DNA of 64,000 bases. It comes from Hyphomicrobium_A sp963745205. GTDB lineage: Bacteria > Pseudomonadota > Alphaproteobacteria > Rhizobiales > Hyphomicrobiaceae. The position numbers were made by a program, and so were the translations under genes. Shown here piece by piece: positions 34,139-42,606 of the stretch. The notes beneath the pieces are model-generated. The model did not search any database, was not told the origin of the DNA, and worked only from the letters and a program-made list of their open reading frames with translations. The number at the start of each line of letters is the position of its first letter. Positions within the stretch are counted from its first letter, which is position 1. The stretch spans positions 1 to 64,000 of the forward strand of contig CAVUWX010000014.1 in NCBI GenBank assembly GCA_963745205.1, read 5' to 3'.

Positions 34139-35032
34139 CTACTCGAATTCATACCCGAACATCAGACGCAACCGCCCGTGCTCGCTCTCGCGGGTAAGGC
34201 CCGCGGCGCCGCCGACCATGACATGCAGCCCGTTGGCGAATTCCGTCTTTAGATTGAGCTCCGCGTACTGCTGGGTGACATCGGGATCGAGCGTCAGGCC
34301 AAGCGCGCTGTCGCCAAGACCGCCATAGAGCTCGCCGCCGGCCTTGAGCTCCTTGATGGCCCAGCCCGAACGTGACTTCGAATGTTCGGAAGCTTCCTTC
34401 CCGGGATGCTCCTTGTCCTCTTGATTGGCCTCGCCGATAATCGCGTAGTTGAAGCCGAGCGCGTAGCCGAACTCCCAGCGCCCGGTATCAAGGTTTGCTT
34501 CATTGATCCAATTGAAGGCGACGTCCAGCTTGTTCGTGATGTCGTGGCCGACGATGAGCTTGCTCTCGATCTCGTGCTCAATCGTCTCGGTCCCCTCGGG
34601 GGCGTCTGTGCGCCCGGTGACCTCCAAGAGATACTTATGGTCGGGCTTTAGGTTCTCGTATTCGACGTAGAGGACGGGATTGAGAAAGGCGCCGTAATCG
34701 AACAGTCGGTAGCGGCTCTCGAGCCGCCACCCGCCGAACTGATAGTCTTCGCCATCTATCTTGTCGCCCTCGAGGTATAGGGCAGCCTCCCAGCGATCCG
34801 TGATCGCGCCTTCGATTTCGAGCAATTGAGCGTTGTAACGGGGCTCATCGCTCAACGCGTTGGAGAAGTCGCTAAAGACGTTGACCTCGACCTCGCCCTT
34901 CTCGTCCGTGTGGTGATCGTAGAGAACAAAGTTCGCCTCGTTTCCGGCCCACGCCCGGCCACTCAGCGCGCCGGCAGCCACAATGGCGCCGAGCATGAGA
35001 ACGCGCGCGCGCACGTGCTTGCTTGGCTTCAT
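34139..35032 (-). CDS. Outer-membrane-like beta-barrel protein
   Basis: 297 residues from ATG 35032. Signal peptide LMLGAIVAAGALSGRAWA. The mature protein alternates strands such as WRLESRYRLFDYGAFLNPVL and YAELNLKTEFANGLHVMVGG and ends in Phe-Glu (FGYEFE), compatible with a 12- to 14-strand barrel; a charged loop rich in Glu/Lys lies near residue 225. It converges on the TonB receptor gene. No family named. Confidence 0.7.
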   Translation of the reverse strand: MKPSKHVRARVLMLGAIVAAGALSGRAWAGNEANFVLYDHHTDEKGEVEVNVFSDFSNALSDEPRYNAQLLEIEGAITDRWEAALYLEGDKIDGEDYQFGGWRLESRYRLFDYGAFLNPVLYVEYENLKPDHKYLLEVTGRTDAPEGTETIEHEIESKLIVGHDITNKLDVAFNWINEANLDTGRWEFGYALGFNYAIIGEANQEDKEHPGKEASEHSKSRSGWAIKELKAGGELYGGLGDSALGLTLDPDVTQQYAELNLKTEFANGLHVMVGGAAGLTRESEHGRLRLMFGYEFE

Positions 35033-35189
35033 CGGCGGTATTCCCCCAACGCGACAGTCAGTCCCTGAACCGCGGTGAGCGAACGTCGGCTGCGACGGCA
35101 ACATTGTCAACTATTTCCGTCAAGTTTCTTTAGACGCGTTCTAAGCTGCACCTCGAGACTTCGATTACGATGACATTGCAGGGTTGCGT

Positions 35190-35376
35190 TCAGAACGCGG
35201 GGCCGAAGGAGTTCGAGCGCGGGAGGCCCTTCGGCGCGATGCGGCCGGCTCGCGCGCGCACGCCGACCCAGTCTTTGAGCTCCGCCCAGCTCAGCGTGAA
35301 CGTGCGCCCGGCGGAATCAAGCCAGGATAAGCCGTCGGCCTTGTTGAACACGCGCGCGTCCGCGAGCTTGCCGCCC
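35190..35376 (-). pseudogene. Duplicated 3' end of parC
   Basis: These 187 bases align without gaps to 39137-39323, the 3' end of parC, on the same strand. The encoded tail ADARVFNKADGLSWLDSAGR and so on to the end differs from ParC at only three of 57 residues. Many third positions differ. It starts after an unrelated upstream frame and ends in TGA instead of TAG. The pattern of mostly synonymous differences shows it evolved inside a working parC before arriving here. It is not a complete gene. Confidence 0.9.
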
Positions 35377-35466
35377 CCAAACGGCGACAATCTCGCCCAG
35401 ACGAGCGCACATTCCGAGACAACATGATCTGGACGGACCAACGAAGCGATTCGAGGGGACAGGACA

Positions 35467-36087
35467 GTGGGACGACCGGCTGCTCAGGCGCAACGAACCG
35501 GCGTGGCCTGGCGCCTCGTCCCCAGGTTACCCAGGCTTCTAGCTCTGATGGCGTTGCTGCCGCTCTCCGCGCTTGCAGAGGAGCGCGCCGGCGCGTGGCA
35601 CACGCAAACGATCCCGCAGCCACCCGCTCCGATCGTACAAGGCGCTGCCGCCGCTCCGCCGCGACAACTGAACGTGTTCGAACGGCAGGCGGCGGAGACG
35701 ATCAAAATCACCAACGAGTTTCGTCGCAGGAACGGCCTTCCCGAGTTCGGAGAAGACCCGGTCTGTTCTCAAGCGGCTTTCGATCACGCTCAGGACATGG
35801 CGCGACGAGGATATTTCGATCACTTCGGACCCGATGGCAGCTCACCAACCACGCGCTACCAACACCGCAACACCGTGGGCCAACGCGTGATCAGAGTGAC
35901 TGAGAACATCGCCCGAGGAAACGGGACCACTCCGGAGAGTGCGCTCCGGATGTGGCTCGACTCCTCGGGTCACCGCAAACACCTGGTCGGCAGGGAGATG
36001 AACCATATCGGCGTCGGTGTTGCCAACGGCTCCTGCTTCTTTGGCGCCTGCACCTACTTCGTCCAATGCTTTTCGCGCTGGCCCTAA
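35467..36087 (+). CDS. Secreted CAP-domain (SCP/PR-1-like) protein
   Basis: 206 residues from GTG 35467, with AGGGGACAGGA upstream. An N-terminal signal segment (LLALMALLPLSALA) is followed by a linker. The CAP domain has AAFDHAQDMARRGYFDHFGP, VTENIARGNG, and LRMWLDSSGHRKHLVG with the His and Glu residues typical of the CAP cavity. Bacterial CAP proteins are extracellular or periplasmic with largely unknown activity. It lies inside the segment bounded by the two parC tails. Confidence 0.88.
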   Translation: MGRPAAQAQRTGVAWRLVPRLPRLLALMALLPLSALAEERAGAWHTQTIPQPPAPIVQGAAAAPPRQLNVFERQAAETIKITNEFRRRNGLPEFGEDPVCSQAAFDHAQDMARRGYFDHFGPDGSSPTTRYQHRNTVGQRVIRVTENIARGNGTTPESALRMWLDSSGHRKHLVGREMNHIGVGVANGSCFFGACTYFVQCFSRWP

Positions 36088-36112
36088 AGGGTGCTGCAGC
36101 TCACCCTGCTGC

Positions 36113-36136
36113 CTAAAACGCGGGCCCGAAGGAGCT
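36113..36136 (-). repeat. Third, minimal copy of the parC 3' terminus
   Basis: On the minus strand these 24 bases read S-S-F-G-P-A-F-stop, matching the last residues of ParC (N-S-F-G-P-G-F-stop) and of the duplicated tail. The shared core on the plus strand is ACGCGGG-CCGAAGGAG with one difference from the copy at 35193. It lies right after the CAP gene stop. The match is short, so chance is possible, but it falls between the two larger copies. Confidence 0.5.
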
Positions 36137-36171
36137 GGGCCACATCCAGGCGCGCGTGCTGGGGACAAATG

Positions 36172-37146
36172 TCACCGCCCCTTGCATATCGGCGTCGGTT
36201 GCGGCGGCGGTGCCGGATGATCCTTCTCGTATTGAACGAGGATCGGCTCGAGCGTTTCCTTCGGCCAGAATTTCGGAGAGCCGATTTCTCTCAAGCAGGA
36301 GGCGTTCCAATATAGTCCGGCGCGCGACGGCGACCGACCAGCCTTCACGGCTTGCGCGATGGCGTCGATGTCGGCTGCCTCAGGATAAATGTAAAGCGTC
36401 GTCGGCTTGTCCTTCAACATGGGGATGATTTGCTCGGCGTCCGATCGCGACCAACTGGTGCAGCCGTTGCTGCGGCCGTCGGCGTAGTCCTCGAGGTCTC
36501 CATATGGAACGTACCCATCCTGGTCCGCGTACGAGCTGTCCGGTTTTTTCCGGCGGCATACCCCCCGCAGCAACACGGCCGGATGCCCGCCGATGTCGCG
36601 CTCTTTCGCGTTTGCGGTGTCGCCTTCGCCGACAAACTGCACGAACGAGCGGATCAACGGCGCGTCCTTGCCCGAGGCGCGATAATAGCCTTTGAAAGAC
36701 GTGATCACCTCGCCCGTCATATAGGCCCCGCCGGTCGTCAGTCTGGAATCCATCGCATTGCCGAAGTTCTTTGCGCACCGTTTGCCGTTTGTGAAATTCT
36801 TGCCGCTCACTTGGCGACCGCCGCCGTAACCGGACGAAATCGCGCGAAACGACTTCTCGGCTTCGCAGATGATGTAGAACCGGCGGGCCGGCCGCGTGGC
36901 GTCCATGGCGAAGTAGCAGGGATTCTTAGCCGCGCCGGCGCTGGTTTTTTGTAGGTAAAGTGCGCGCGCCCTCTGCAAAACGATGGGTGCGATTTGACCC
37001 TCGCCTTCGCCGACATGGGCCCGCAGCCAGGCCGGTACGTCCGAAGCTTGCTCCGCCGCAAACGATCGCAGCGAGCCCGGCAAGGTGACGATGATGATGA
37101 GGCCGACGACGCTGGCGATAGTCAGAAGGAGCGGTCTTGTCCGCAA
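36172..37146 (-). CDS. Murein L,D-transpeptidase catalytic-domain family protein
   Basis: 324 residues. A signal anchor (LTIASVVGLIIIVTLPGS) and about 60 residues of linker precede a YkuD_2-like domain. Domain features seen are YFAMDATRPARRFYIICEAE, GGAYMTGEVITSFKGYYRAS, and the active-site region RSNGCTSWSRSDAEQII with the catalytic Cys, plus upstream His in DIGGHPAVLL. This group is related to L,D-transpeptidases that cross-link or anchor peptidoglycan; some members may be hydrolases. It lies in the parC-bounded segment and ends close to the third parC-tail copy. Confidence 0.85.
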   Translation of the reverse strand: MRTRPLLLTIASVVGLIIIVTLPGSLRSFAAEQASDVPAWLRAHVGEGEGQIAPIVLQRARALYLQKTSAGAAKNPCYFAMDATRPARRFYIICEAEKSFRAISSGYGGGRQVSGKNFTNGKRCAKNFGNAMDSRLTTGGAYMTGEVITSFKGYYRASGKDAPLIRSFVQFVGEGDTANAKERDIGGHPAVLLRGVCRRKKPDSSYADQDGYVPYGDLEDYADGRSNGCTSWSRSDAEQIIPMLKDKPTTLYIYPEAADIDAIAQAVKAGRSPSRAGLYWNASCLREIGSPKFWPKETLEPILVQYEKDHPAPPPQPTPICKGR

Positions 37147-37417
37147 CGGCTCAGGTCTCCTGCTGAAGCAATTTGCCCGTGGAACTCATGGGGCGCTCAC
37201 TAAAGGGGACCATAGGGCGCGCGGTGGTTCAAAACTAGGGCGCGCGGGGGTTCGACTACGGGCTTCTCCGCACTTGAAATGTCGGCTCAGGGCCAGTGGC
37301 GGACCTCAGGGCATGCGATGCGTGAGTACTTTCGATGCCTATTTCAATCCCTCAGCGGTCGGCGCCCTCTCGGCAATCGTCGGCAAAGCTGATTTAGAAT
37401 GCGTTGCGGCCCTCAGC

Positions 37418-37513
37418 TTACCCGAGCATTTGCAGAAGAGTGGCTATAGCCACGCAACTCGTCGTAATCGAAGCAACAATCGCTGCAATATAGTAGATGC
37501 GCTGTAGCGTCAT
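37418..37513 (-). CDS. 31-residue single-pass membrane peptide
   Basis: ATG 37513 follows GGAGG at five bases, an ideal site. The peptide begins MTLQRIYYIAAIVASITTSC and ends in LLQMLG; it is one hydrophobic helix with a short charged N-terminus. The start is about 30 bases downstream of the end of the HTH-containing gene on the same strand, so they are probably co-transcribed. No family is recognised. Confidence 0.55.
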   Translation of the reverse strand: MTLQRIYYIAAIVASITTSCVAIATLLQMLG

Positions 37514-37543
37514 GGTGTCCTCCATGCCTGACGCTAGTCGCAA

Positions 37544-38239
37544 CTAGTCGCGTTGCGCACGTGGTTTTGCTCGCAACACTTTCTTGCGGTCACTGGCAGA
37601 CGTCTGACTCTCGCGAACCATGCGAGCCATCTTCTTGACTTCGTCGATGAACGTCCCATCGTCGAACCACCGCATCACAGTCGTGGCGTTCACGCCCAGA
37701 GCTTTGCCGATTGCTCGGTAGGATGGTTCCTTCCCCTCACATGCCATTTTTATGGCGGTCCATGCGGCTTCCTGACGAAGCTCTCGAAGTCTTTCTTCCT
37801 TGTTCCACTCGCATATACCGCCGCCGGTCTGGTGTCGGATCAGGACAATCAGGTCGCGGTGGAGGGTCATCTCATCATTCCACTCCAGCGAGTCGAGCAT
37901 CATGTTGATAAGGTAGTTCACCAACGTGTCGCTGATAGCCTTCCCTCGGCTGACAAGATGCGTGCCGCCGCCTTTCTGAGCAGAATCGCGCTCGATAATT
38001 CGCTCAAGCAAGAGCAAAGAGAGTTCGGAGATTGACTCTTGATCCGCGTCCAACGCACCGGCAACAAGGTCAGGCGGAATGCTGAGCGCGGTTAGGGTGT
38101 CCTCGTTGTCCCACAGCCACTCTAGGGCTCCGGAGATTGCTATCTCGATCTTCTCGTTGGGATGCTGCCTCCGGAGACGAACGTAGTGCTCTATGGAGGG
38201 CTCGTCCTTAAACGCTTTCGACAATTCGCTAAAACCCAC
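37544..38239 (-). CDS. Putative DNA-binding protein with C-terminal helix-turn-helix
   Basis: 231 residues, soluble. The first 130 residues are helical and acidic (SISELSLLLLERIIERDSAQ). Near residue 175 is a good helix-turn-helix, PSYRAIGKALGVNATTVMRW, followed by a short basic tail. It resembles resolvase-type or MerR/sigma-like recognition helices but no family is certain. It sits in the accessory segment next to a small membrane peptide and could regulate that segment. Confidence 0.6.
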   Translation of the reverse strand: MGFSELSKAFKDEPSIEHYVRLRRQHPNEKIEIAISGALEWLWDNEDTLTALSIPPDLVAGALDADQESISELSLLLLERIIERDSAQKGGGTHLVSRGKAISDTLVNYLINMMLDSLEWNDEMTLHRDLIVLIRHQTGGGICEWNKEERLRELRQEAAWTAIKMACEGKEPSYRAIGKALGVNATTVMRWFDDGTFIDEVKKMARMVRESQTSASDRKKVLRAKPRAQRD

Positions 38240-38394
38240 GAATCTTTCTCCCTGTCAGGGTGGGATGTGGTTGCCCGACGGTCGCTTCATGGGGTTCCAA
38301 CCTTAGCAGTCTGCTTGTGCGGCTGCCAACGAATCAATTACCGTCAGGCAACTGAGCAAGCTGAAAATTGCCGCACGAGCGAGATGGCAGCAAC

Positions 38395-38997
38395 ATGCAT
38401 CACATCCAGTTCACGACCTTCCTTAAGCTCCTGTCTCAGACGACGCAGGAGAAGGCGCGCAGCTACCGGCGCTATGATGAGCCGGGCGGATATGACTTCT
38501 ATCAATCCTTCAAGCGGGGCGCTGAGGGGATCACGATTAAAGGCGAAGCGTTGGACCGCGCCGCGCACTCAATCGAAGCGCTGAGTAATCCTGTCGAACG
38601 GGTGCACAATCGCGCCGCGCTGACGGCGCTGGTAGATTGGCTCGGGGCTCGAAACACGTTCTTTGAGCCACCGCGGGGCGTGTATAGATCGCCTTCAAAG
38701 GCGTTGACCGTATCGCTGAAGCCTGAGGTTTGCCGCACGCATAAAGGGCGCAGACAGGTCATCGCAGTTTGGAACACCAAAGACGTGATCCTGACACCCA
38801 CCGTCGCAGGTGTCGGCATCTACATGCTTCGGTCAAAGCTCGCTCGCGGCGACTATGCCGACTGCACATTTCATGTGTTGGACTTGGTGCGGGGCAAGCT
38901 CTACGGACCCGCGAGCATCCCCAATCACGTAGACTCGCTACTGGCGGCGGAGTTTGCAGTCGCGGACCAGCTTCTTGGCCACGACGAGGCTGCTTAA
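38395..38997 (+). CDS. Hypothetical protein
   Basis: 200 residues from ATG 38395; an upstream TTG at 38368 lacks support. Soluble, with no signal peptide. Segments such as YRRYDEPGGYDFYQSFKRGA, VHNRAALTALVDWLGARNTF and GVGIYMLRSKLARGDYADCT look like a folded enzyme or phage-type domain, but nothing is recognised. GC is lower than in parC. It is divergent from the HTH gene and lies just before the intact parC 3' end. Confidence 0.6.
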   Translation: MHHIQFTTFLKLLSQTTQEKARSYRRYDEPGGYDFYQSFKRGAEGITIKGEALDRAAHSIEALSNPVERVHNRAALTALVDWLGARNTFFEPPRGVYRSPSKALTVSLKPEVCRTHKGRRQVIAVWNTKDVILTPTVAGVGIYMLRSKLARGDYADCTFHVLDLVRGKLYGPASIPNHVDSLLAAEFAVADQLLGHDEAA

Positions 38998-39136
38998 CTC
39001 AGCCTTTGTCGGTCGTCGTCCGGAAGCGGATTCCGAGGCCTTCTGCACTGGCCGGCTCATTGGGAATGTCTGTTTCGGGTCAAAAGCGGGCGCATGAGGT
39101 TCCCTCCGCGTCCGCTCAGTGAATGTGCTTCGAGGC

Positions 39137-41386
39137 CTAGAACCCCGGCCCAAATGAGTTGGAGCGCGGGAAGCCCTTCGGCGCGATGCGGCCGGCTTGC
39201 GCGCGCACGCCGACCCAGTCTTTCAGCTCCGCCCACGACAGCGTGAACGTGCGCCCGGCGCTATCGAGCCAGGAGAGGCCGTCGGCCTTGTTGAATACGC
39301 GCGCATCCGCCAGACCGCCGTCCTTGAAGCGCTGCAGGATCACGCCCTTGCCGCGCGCCATCTCGTTGACCTCGTCAGCCGAGAACACCAAGAGCTTGCG
39401 GTTCTCGCCTACGGTCGCAACGTAATCGCCCTCGGCCGGCACGGCGAGCTTGGCCTCCTCCGGCTCGGCGACGTTCAACACCTGCTTGCCCTTGCGCGTT
39501 GAGGCGACGCACTCGTCCTCCGGCACGATGAAGCCGTAGCCCGCGGTGGAGGCGACGAGCAGCTTGCGCCCCGGCTCGTGTGCGAACAGCTCGGCAACGT
39601 CGTGGTTCTCCTCCAGCTCGATCATGAGGCGCACTGGCTCGCCGTGGCCGCGGCCGCCGGGAAGCTGGCTCGCCTCCAGCGTGAAGATCTTGCCGTTGGT
39701 CGCGAGCAACAACAGCTTGTCGGTGGTGTAGGCCTTGACCGCGCGCTTGAGCCCGTCGCCCTGCTTGAAGTCGAGCTTCGATAGATCCTCGACGTGCCCC
39801 TTTAGCGCGCGGATCCAGCCCTTCTCCGACAGGACGACCGTGACGGCCTCCTTCTCGATCATGGCCTGGTCGAGATCGACCTCGATTGCCGGCGCCTCCG
39901 CAAACGAGGTGCGCCGCGCGCCGAGCTCCGTCTTTTTGGAATAGCGCTCGCGCGTAGCCTTCACCTCGTCGGCGATGCGCTCCCACTGCAGGTCTTCGGA
40001 TTTGAGGAGCTGCTTCAGTTCGCGCCGCTCCTTGGAGAGCTTGTCGTGCTCGGCGCGGATCTCGATCTCTTCCAGCTTCGACAGCGACTTCAGGCGCAGG
40101 TTCAGGATGGCCTCGGCCTGCACCTCGGTAAGCTTGAAGCGCTTGATCAGCTTGGCCTTGGGGTCGTCCTCGAAGCGGACGATACGGATGACCTCGTCGA
40201 GATTGAGATAGGCGATGAGGTAGCCGTCGAGCACCTCGAGCCTGTGCTCGATCTTTTTCAGCCGGAACTCGGAGCGCTTGACCAGCACCTCGATGCGGTG
40301 CTCGAGCCACTGGCGCAGCACGTCGCGCAGCGAGAGCACGCCCGGGATCTGCCCCGCCGATAGAACATTCATGTTTAGCCCGAAGCGCAGCTCCAGCTCG
40401 GTGAGGCGGAACAGGCTCTCCATCAGCAGCACAGGATCGACGGTGCGGCTCTTGGGCTCCAGGACGAGGCGGATCTCCTCCGCGCTCTCGTCGCGCACGT
40501 CGCCCAACAGCGACAGCTTCTTCTCGGTCAAAAGCTCGGCGATGCGCTCGATCAGCTTGGCCTTCTGCACCTGGTAGGGGATCTCGGTGACGACGATCTG
40601 ATAGGTGCCGCGCCCGGTATCCTCCTTCGTCCACTTCGCCCTCAGCCGGAAACCGCCACGGCCCGTTTTGTAGGCTTCGAGGATCTGCTCCTTGGGCTCC
40701 ACCAGCACGCCGCCGGTGGGGAAGTCCGGCCCCGGGATCATCTCCACCAGCTTGTCGATGGTGGCGTTGGGGTGCTTGATCAGATGCAGGAGCGCCGCGC
40801 ACAGCTCATCGGCATTGTGCGGGGGAATGTTCGTCGCCATGCCGACGGCGATGCCGGACGAGCCGTTGGCGAGCAAATTCGGGAACGCGGCCGGCAGCAC
40901 CACCGGCTCCGAGCCGGTGCCGTCATAGGTCGGCCGGAACGCGACCGTCTCCTCGTCGATGCCTTCCAGCAGCGCCTGGGCCACCTCCGTCAGCCGGCTC
41001 TCGGTGTAGCGCATAGCCGCGGCGTTATCGCCGTCGATGTTGCCGAAGTTGCCCTGCCCGTCGACGAGCGGGTAGCGCACGGCGAAGCTCTGCGCCAGAC
41101 GCACGAGCGCGTCGTAGATCGCCTGGTCGCCGTGCGGGTGGTAGTTGCCCATCACCTCGCCGACGATCTTGGCGCACTTCTTGAAGCCGGCGGCGGGGTC
41201 GAGCTTCAATTCGCGCATGGCGTAGAGGATGCGCCGGTGCACGGGTTTGAGGCCGTCGCGCACGTCGGGGAGCGCGCGGTGCATGATCGTGGAGAGCGCG
41301 TAGGCGAGGTAGCGCTCTTCCAGCGCGTCCTGCAGCAGAATCGGCTCGATGCCGTCGGGCCCGGGCAGAATCGGTTTGTCGCTCAT
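39137..41386 (-). CDS. parC: DNA topoisomerase IV subunit A
   Basis: 749 residues, as expected for ParC (E. coli 752). With ParE it decatenates sister chromosomes. Catalytic Tyr127 is in AAMRYTESRL; the winged-helix region GNYHPHGDQAIYDALVRLAQ and the GyrA-box-free C-terminal beta-pinwheel typical of ParC are present. ATG 41386 is chosen as the start by homology (MSDKPILPGPDGI). The last 187 bases exist in a second diverged copy at 35190, and a 24-base echo lies at 36113. The gene itself appears complete and functional. Confidence 0.97.
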   Translation of the reverse strand: MSDKPILPGPDGIEPILLQDALEERYLAYALSTIMHRALPDVRDGLKPVHRRILYAMRELKLDPAAGFKKCAKIVGEVMGNYHPHGDQAIYDALVRLAQSFAVRYPLVDGQGNFGNIDGDNAAAMRYTESRLTEVAQALLEGIDEETVAFRPTYDGTGSEPVVLPAAFPNLLANGSSGIAVGMATNIPPHNADELCAALLHLIKHPNATIDKLVEMIPGPDFPTGGVLVEPKEQILEAYKTGRGGFRLRAKWTKEDTGRGTYQIVVTEIPYQVQKAKLIERIAELLTEKKLSLLGDVRDESAEEIRLVLEPKSRTVDPVLLMESLFRLTELELRFGLNMNVLSAGQIPGVLSLRDVLRQWLEHRIEVLVKRSEFRLKKIEHRLEVLDGYLIAYLNLDEVIRIVRFEDDPKAKLIKRFKLTEVQAEAILNLRLKSLSKLEEIEIRAEHDKLSKERRELKQLLKSEDLQWERIADEVKATRERYSKKTELGARRTSFAEAPAIEVDLDQAMIEKEAVTVVLSEKGWIRALKGHVEDLSKLDFKQGDGLKRAVKAYTTDKLLLLATNGKIFTLEASQLPGGRGHGEPVRLMIELEENHDVAELFAHEPGRKLLVASTAGYGFIVPEDECVASTRKGKQVLNVAEPEEAKLAVPAEGDYVATVGENRKLLVFSADEVNEMARGKGVILQRFKDGGLADARVFNKADGLSWLDSAGRTFTLSWAELKDWVGVRAQAGRIAPKGFPRSNSFGPGF

Positions 41387-41465
41387 GGGGATGGGGTAAC
41401 GCGCGGGAGAAAGCCCCGCAAGGCTAAGGTTGTGGATGCACGGGCGGTTGCGCCCTCCCTCCAAG

Positions 41466-41496
41466 AAGAAGCCCGGCTGAGCGGGCCGGGCTTCTT
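41466..41496 (-). terminator. Rho-independent terminator of the DUF1488-like gene
   Basis: A perfect 12-bp stem, AAGAAGCCCGGC at 41466-41477 with its complement at 41485-41496, and a 7-base loop. On the minus strand it is followed by CTTGG, giving a TTCTTCTT tail. It is 52 bases past the stop of the leftward DUF1488-like gene and upstream of parC, so it likely ends that transcript. Confidence 0.8.
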
Positions 41497-41547
41497 GTAT
41501 GTGGCGGACGCTGCGGCCGCCTCAAGGCGGCGAGCGCCAAGCTCGAG

Positions 41548-41835
41548 CTAGTTGGCGCCGGCCACCGGCACGTCCATGGCGCGGATGCACACGGTTCCGT
41601 CAGCCTCGACATGCCCCTTGGCGTACTTCTCCTGTGCGATCCGCTCGAAGCTCTTGCGATAGATCTTGAAGGTGCCGAAGTAGGCCTCGCGATCGACCGG
41701 CGGGACGTCGATATTCTCCAGCGCCGGGTTCGAGACGAGCACGGTGACGCGCTTGCTGCCATCCTTCATGGCAAAGCGTACGGCCTTGAGACCAGGGTCC
41801 GCGACGGCGGCCTGAGCAACGGGTATCAACGGCAT
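41548..41835 (-). CDS. Small DUF1488-like protein
   Basis: 95 residues. Sequence features are LKAVRFAMKDGSKRVTVLVS, DREAYFGTFKIYRKSFERIA and a C-terminal CIRAMDVP. This layout matches small DUF1488-type proteins common in Hyphomicrobiales; function unknown. No signal peptide. A strong terminator follows the stop. Confidence 0.65.
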   Translation of the reverse strand: MPLIPVAQAAVADPGLKAVRFAMKDGSKRVTVLVSNPALENIDVPPVDREAYFGTFKIYRKSFERIAQEKYAKGHVEADGTVCIRAMDVPVAGAN

Positions 41836-41990
41836 TTCTCACCCCTTTTATGGTGACGCTTCAGCCCAAAACGCACGGGTTCCGCGGGCGGTTCCTTGGG
41901 GTTTGCGATTTTAGCCAAAGCCGCTGAGCATAAGGGCTCCGGGGCCCGTAATGCGATGGTGCCGTCGGCGCACAGGCCAGATCCCGCGCG

Positions 41991-42332
41991 CTAGCGTTTG
42001 ACGGCGTCGAGGTCCCGCTGCAGGCGGTCGACATCGTCCTTCAGGGCCTGGTCCTCCTTGACGAGCTCCAAGTGGCGCGTACCAAGCGCCTTGAGAACCT
42101 CCGGATCGTTCGGCGCCTTTTCGGATTCGGCGAGCAACGCGTCAAAGCGCGCCTTCAAGTCGGTCTGGCGGACTTTGAGACCCTCGATCTGAGTTTGGAT
42201 CTGCGCGAGCTTGCCGCCGCGCTCGTGGGTCTTGGAAGCGTTGAAGAGCACGAGGCCCAAGGCCGCCGCGCACACGACCAAGATGACGAGCCGCCAGTTG
42301 GTCGCCCAATCCGGGGTCCAGTTTGCGGGCAT
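41991..42332 (-). CDS. Membrane-anchored coiled-coil protein
   Basis: 113 residues from ATG 42332. One membrane helix (WRLVILVVCAAALGLVLFNA) after a short N-terminus, then a long heptad-rich coiled coil (QIQTQIEGLKVRQTDLKARF, VKEDQALKDDVDRLQRDLDA). It could organise partners at the inner membrane. No family recognised. It is divergent from the Yip1-LepB gene. Confidence 0.6.
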   Translation of the reverse strand: MPANWTPDWATNWRLVILVVCAAALGLVLFNASKTHERGGKLAQIQTQIEGLKVRQTDLKARFDALLAESEKAPNDPEVLKALGTRHLELVKEDQALKDDVDRLQRDLDAVKR

Positions 42333-42606
42333 GGCGCGCTCCGTTGCTGTGGTTTGGTGGTGGCATGCAGGTGCGGTGCTTGGGTGCCGGAGCGCGACCT
42401 TAGTCGATCGCACGCGGGCGGGCGAGGGTTACTCGGCGAGCTGGGCCCGGGGTCGATGGGTTCCATGCCGCGGGCCGGTTTGGCGCTCAATGCGATAGGG
42501 AGCGGGAAGCACGCCGTGGCGTTGTCGGCAGCCATTGTGCGCGCTAGTGTCGGGGACCGATACTGCCGGCTTGGCTATGGGCCGCCTCGGGAGGGCGGTA
42601 TCATCC

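Noticed and set aside
39040..39136. Phrase-like dispersed sequence after the 38.4-kb gene
   Set aside because: It looks like a dispersed Hyphomicrobiales intergenic repeat, but a single copy cannot be classified.
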